Shown: positions 5,436 to 8,714 of the stretch, in pieces
Numbering within the stretch: the stretch's first letter is position 1
How the letters are laid out: every line of letters begins with the position of its first letter
DNA from: an uncultured Desulfarculaceae bacterium
Lineage (GTDB): Bacteria > Desulfobacterota > Desulfarculia > Desulfarculales > Desulfarculaceae
Assembly: GCA_937908275.1 (NCBI GenBank)
Contig: CALERA010000039.1
Coordinates: 1-8,714, forward strand
Direction: 5' to 3'
Length of the DNA stretch: 8,714 nucleotides
Position numbers and translations under genes: made by a program
The notes under the pieces: generated by a model
The model's input: the letters and a program-made list of their open reading frames with translations, nothing else
Database searches by the model: none
Told to the model about the DNA's origin: nothing

Positions 5436-8400
5436 ATGACAAAATCCAATCCCCTTGCTTCCCTAGACACCGGGGCCCAACTCCCCCTGGTTCCACCCCG
5501 CCGCTTCTTGGGCGCCACCATCCTGTGCCTGATCCTGGCCCTGATCGTGATCGCGGCCGGCGCGGCGATGATCTGGCGCCAACACCATCTGCACCAGGCG
5601 GAGATAGACGCCCGCTTTCACTCCCTGCTGAACTCTGGCCAGGCCGAGATGGAGGCCTGGATCGGCGCCCGCCTGGACCGCCTCTTGTCCTGGGCGGCGG
5701 ACCCGGCGCTGGTGGCCCTGGCCAAGACCCAACCCCCGGCCGAGCCAAGCACCGGCGGCCCCGCCGCCTTTCCTGGCCTCGAAACCGCCCGGGCCGCCTT
5801 TCCCGACCTGATCGGCGCGGCCCTGGTTTCGCGCCAGTTCCGCAACCTGGCCGCCCTGGACCCGGAAAACCTGGGGCAAGTGAATTTCCTGGCCGACCAG
5901 GGGGCCACCCTGCAGCCGGTGTTCGCCGGTCAGACCCTGATCGCACCGCAGACCATGGCCGCGCCGTTGGACCAGCGCGTCAGAGACGCCCGCCTGATCC
6001 TGGCCGCGCCGGTGGACGACGGTTCGGGGCGGATCATCGCCGCCCTGGTCATGCAGTGCGATCCCCAGGTCAGCGAGCACGGCCTGCTGGGCTTTTGGCA
6101 CCAGAGACAAGACGACGGTCTGCTGGCCTTTGATCAGCAAGGCAAGGTCATCGCCCTGGCCACCCCCGGCCCCTTCCCTGAAACAGCCCAGGCCAAGCTG
6201 CCGTCCGCCCTGTTGGCCGCCTTCAAGCGCGGGGAGATGACCGAGGAAACGCTGGGAGGGCAACATTTCCTGGCCATGGGTCGCTGGCTGCCAGGGGTCA
6301 ACCTGGGGCTGGCGGTGGGCCTGGAACCCGACCAGGCCCACCGCGCCCTCACCACCATCACCCAGGTCGTCATCAGTGGGGTCGCCCTGGCCCTGGGCAT
6401 GATCCTGTTGTTGTGGTTCTGGTTCCTGCACTGCCTGCGCCAGGCCAACCAGCACGAGAGCTTGGTCTCCCAGGCCAGCCAGTTGCTGGGCCAGGAAGTC
6501 GACCGCTGCCGCCTGGCGGAGGAGGCCCTGACCTCCAGCCAACGGCGCTATCAGACCCTGTTGGACCACGCCAACGACATGTTCATCGCCGCGGCCGTCC
6601 AGCGCGGGCAGAGCCCGGGCAACATCGTGGAGGTCAACCAGGCCGCCTGCCGGAAGCTGGGCTATAGCCGCGAGGAGTTGATCGGTCGACGCGCCATGAG
6701 CCTGCTTCAGCCCTTGACCGATTTCAGCGCGCCCCTGGCCAAGCTCTGGGCCGAAGGCTCCCTGGTCACCGAAACCCAGGTGCTGACCAAGGACGGCGGC
6801 ATGATTCCGGTGGAGGCCCGGCTGCACCTGATGGACCTGGAGGGCCGCCAGGTGGCGATGGCCCAGCTGCGCGACATCAGCGAACGCTTGCGGGCCCAGC
6901 GCGAGTTGCACGAGCGGGAGGCCAGGCTCAAAGCCATCGTCGACGGCTTCGAGGGCTTTGTCTACATCTGCTCGGCCGACAACCGCCTGGAGTTCGTCAA
7001 CGAGAGGCTGCGCCGCCATCTGGGGCGCGACCCGGTGGGCGAGCCTTGTTACCTGGTGATGCACGGCAGCCAGGCCCCCTGCCGCTGGTGCGCCGACGGC
7101 ACCGTCCTGGGCGGACAGACGGTGCGGGAGGAGATATTCAACCGCAACGATCAGCGCTGGTACTATTCCGTCCTCTCGCCCCTGGTCCATCCCGACGGCC
7201 GGGTCTCCAAGCACGGCATGATGATGGACATCACCGCCCGTGAACAGGCCCGGCGCGACCTGGCCGCGCAGGAGGAGCTGCTGCGCTCGGTGCTCAGCTC
7301 CCTGCCGGCCCACATCGCGGTGCTCGACCCCAGCGGAATCGTCATCGCCGTGAACCAGGCCTGGGAGGAGTTCGGCCAGGCCGCCGGGGTGAACGCCAGC
7401 CAGGTGGGAGTGGGGATCAATTATCTCCAGGTGGTGGAAAAGGCCGCCTCCACCGGGGACCAGACCGCCGGCCAGGCCCTGGTCGGGATGCGCGCGGTCC
7501 TGGAGGGCGGGCAGGCTTCGTTCCAACTGCAATACCCCTGTCACGAACCCGGCGGGGACCGCCATTGGTACCTGATGAGCGTCTCCCCCCTGGGACGCCC
7601 CAAGGACGGGGTGGTCATCTCCCACCTGGAGGTCACCGAGCGGGTGGAGGCCGAACAGGCGGTGCGCGAGAGCCAGGCCCGTTACCGCAGCCTGGTGGAT
7701 GAGCTGCCCCTGGCGGTGGCCCTCGTGCAACAGGGGCGCATCGTCTTCGCCAATCCCCAGGCCGGGGGCGTTTTCGGCCTGACCAACGCCACGGCCCTGC
7801 TGGGCGCCGACCCGCTGGACTATGTCGCGGAGCAGGACCGGGGGCGGATGGCGGGGATCATGCAAGTCCTGGCCCAGGTCGGAGCCCAGCCCCAACATCT
7901 GGAAGCATTGCTACGCCGCGGAGACGGCGTGCAGTTCCCGGCCGAGATTCACGGCGTGCGCCTGGCCTTCGGCGACCGGCCGGCCATGCAATTTGTGATC
8001 AGCGACATCACCGAGCGACGCCAGGCCCAGGAGACCATCGTCGGCCTGGCCCGGTTCCCGGAGGAAAACCCCAACGCGGTGCTGCGGGTGAGCAGTCAGG
8101 GGGTGTTGCTCTACGCCAATCCCGCCGCCCGGCCTCTTCTGGAATCCTGGAATCGGCGGGTGGGCGATTCGGTGCCGGAGTCCTGGATGCCGGCCCTGGA
8201 AGAAGCCCTCTCCCAGGGCGAGACCCAGCGCTACGAGGTGCTGATCGACCAGCGTCACCTGGTCTTCATGCTGGCGCCGGTGTCGGAATCGGGCTACCTG
8301 AACCTCTATGGCATGGACGTCACCGAGACCCGGCGCTACGAGCAGCGCCTGGCGGCCAGCGAGGCCAACTACCGGGCGGTGTTCAACACCGTGGGGGACG

Positions 8401-8714
8401 CCATCTTCATCCATGACGCCGGCAACGGAGCCATCCTGGACGTCAACCAGGCCGCGGTGAACCTCTATGGCTACTCTCCCCAGGAGGCCCGCACCAAGGA
8501 CGTGGGCGACCTGAGCGCCGGCCCGCCCTATTACGGCCAGGAGCAGGCCCTGGAAAAGATCATGCTGGCGGTGGCCGGCCAGCCCCAGGTCTATGAATGG
8601 CAGGCCCGCAAGAAAGACGGCAGCCTCTTCTGGGCCGAGATCAGCCTGAAGCGGGCCACCATCGGCGGCAACGACCGCCTGCTCTCTCTGGTGCGCGACG
8701 TCAGCGAACGCCGG
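5436..8714 (+). CDS. Membrane-bound Cache and six-PAS sensory protein, 3' end missing
   Basis: A signal-transduction protein, open to the right edge after 1093 codons. Helix TM1 (about 24-47) and TM2 (310-332) enclose a periplasmic region of about 260 residues that looks like a double Cache sensor (W-I-GARLDRLLSWAADPALVALA early; a LPGVNLGLAVGLEPDQA end). A short coiled segment (335-368) leads to six PAS domains, near 370-483, 496-602, 615-735, 749-861, 871-965 and 978-1093. Most end in a D-I/V-T/S-E-R-like linker. PAS2 has Cys538, Cys549 and Cys552 in CYLVMHG...PCRWC. PAS3 has the INYLQVV...YPCH type. PAS5 has the FPEENPNAVLRVS...GYLNLYGMDVTE type. The ATG at 5436 has only a weak AAGG site but fits the topology. 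No output domain is visible; a histidine kinase is most likely and a diguanylate cyclase possible. It is transcribed divergently from the hydrolase. Confidence 0.93.
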   Translation, partial: MTKSNPLASLDTGAQLPLVPPRRFLGATILCLILALIVIAAGAAMIWRQHHLHQAEIDARFHSLLNSGQAEMEAWIGARLDRLLSWAADPALVALAKTQPPAEPSTGGPAAFPGLETARAAFPDLIGAALVSRQFRNLAALDPENLGQVNFLADQGATLQPVFAGQTLIAPQTMAAPLDQRVRDARLILAAPVDDGSGRIIAALVMQCDPQVSEHGLLGFWHQRQDDGLLAFDQQGKVIALATPGPFPETAQAKLPSALLAAFKRGEMTEETLGGQHFLAMGRWLPGVNLGLAVGLEPDQAHRALTTITQVVISGVALALGMILLLWFWFLHCLRQANQHESLVSQASQLLGQEVDRCRLAEEALTSSQRRYQTLLDHANDMFIAAAVQRGQSPGNIVEVNQAACRKLGYSREELIGRRAMSLLQPLTDFSAPLAKLWAEGSLVTETQVLTKDGGMIPVEARLHLMDLEGRQVAMAQLRDISERLRAQRELHEREARLKAIVDGFEGFVYICSADNRLEFVNERLRRHLGRDPVGEPCYLVMHGSQAPCRWCADGTVLGGQTVREEIFNRNDQRWYYSVLSPLVHPDGRVSKHGMMMDITAREQARRDLAAQEELLRSVLSSLPAHIAVLDPSGIVIAVNQAWEEFGQAAGVNASQVGVGINYLQVVEKAASTGDQTAGQALVGMRAVLEGGQASFQLQYPCHEPGGDRHWYLMSVSPLGRPKDGVVISHLEVTERVEAEQAVRESQARYRSLVDELPLAVALVQQGRIVFANPQAGGVFGLTNATALLGADPLDYVAEQDRGRMAGIMQVLAQVGAQPQHLEALLRRGDGVQFPAEIHGVRLAFGDRPAMQFVISDITERRQAQETIVGLARFPEENPNAVLRVSSQGVLLYANPAARPLLESWNRRVGDSVPESWMPALEEALSQGETQRYEVLIDQRHLVFMLAPVSESGYLNLYGMDVTETRRYEQRLAASEANYRAVFNTVGDAIFIHDAGNGAILDVNQAAVNLYGYSPQEARTKDVGDLSAGPPYYGQEQALEKIMLAVAGQPQVYEWQARKKDGSLFWAEISLKRATIGGNDRLLSLVRDVSERR

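Noticed and set aside
5463..7898. 811-codon minus-strand open frame opposite the sensor gene
   Set aside because: Its length comes from GC-biased codons of the plus-strand gene. The translation is Gly/His/Gln/Leu low-complexity, while the plus strand has TM helices and PAS motifs.
7911..8414. 167-codon minus-strand open frame
   Set aside because: It lies opposite PAS4-PAS6 with no recognisable motif. Shadow.

Overview
The window is a high-GC bacterial segment with six protein genes and no RNA gene, insertion sequence or CRISPR array. GC-rich codons, a TAXI-type TRAP transporter, and a large Cache/multi-PAS protein whose PAS domain carries a CY...PC-x-W-C cysteine cluster fit a Gram-negative environmental bacterium. 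A Desulfobacterota (former deltaproteobacterial) relative is my best guess, made from protein style only.

Bases 1-4660 hold one minus-strand unit, read right to left. A promoter (4628-4657) and an 18-bp palindromic operator (4594-4611) lie in front of a FadR/FCD-type GntR regulator (3788-4549). Next come a small lipoprotein of unknown function (3246-3704), a periplasmic TAXI-family solute-binding protein (2216-3196), a DUF1850 membrane-anchored protein (1660-2214) and a fused TRAP permease (1-1655). The permease runs off the left edge. The last three genes are 1 and 4 bases apart, so they are almost certainly co-transcribed and translationally coupled. The receptor captures a solute, probably a carboxylate, and the permease imports it with an ion gradient. 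The regulator probably senses that solute or a derivative and represses its own operon.

Bases 4699-5223 hold a minus-strand cysteine hydrolase of the isochorismatase/nicotinamidase superfamily. It lies upstream of the transporter operon in the same direction and may act on an amide linked to the imported compound; that link is inference.

Bases 5224-5435 are a divergent control region with an AT-rich island in which TATA-type -10 elements overlap on the two strands. From 5436 to the right edge runs a plus-strand sensory protein: two membrane helices around a periplasmic Cache-like domain, then six consecutive PAS domains. Its output domain (histidine kinase, diguanylate cyclase or other) lies beyond the window.

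The two largest genes are open at the window edges and therefore partial. The long open frames opposite them are codon-bias shadows.
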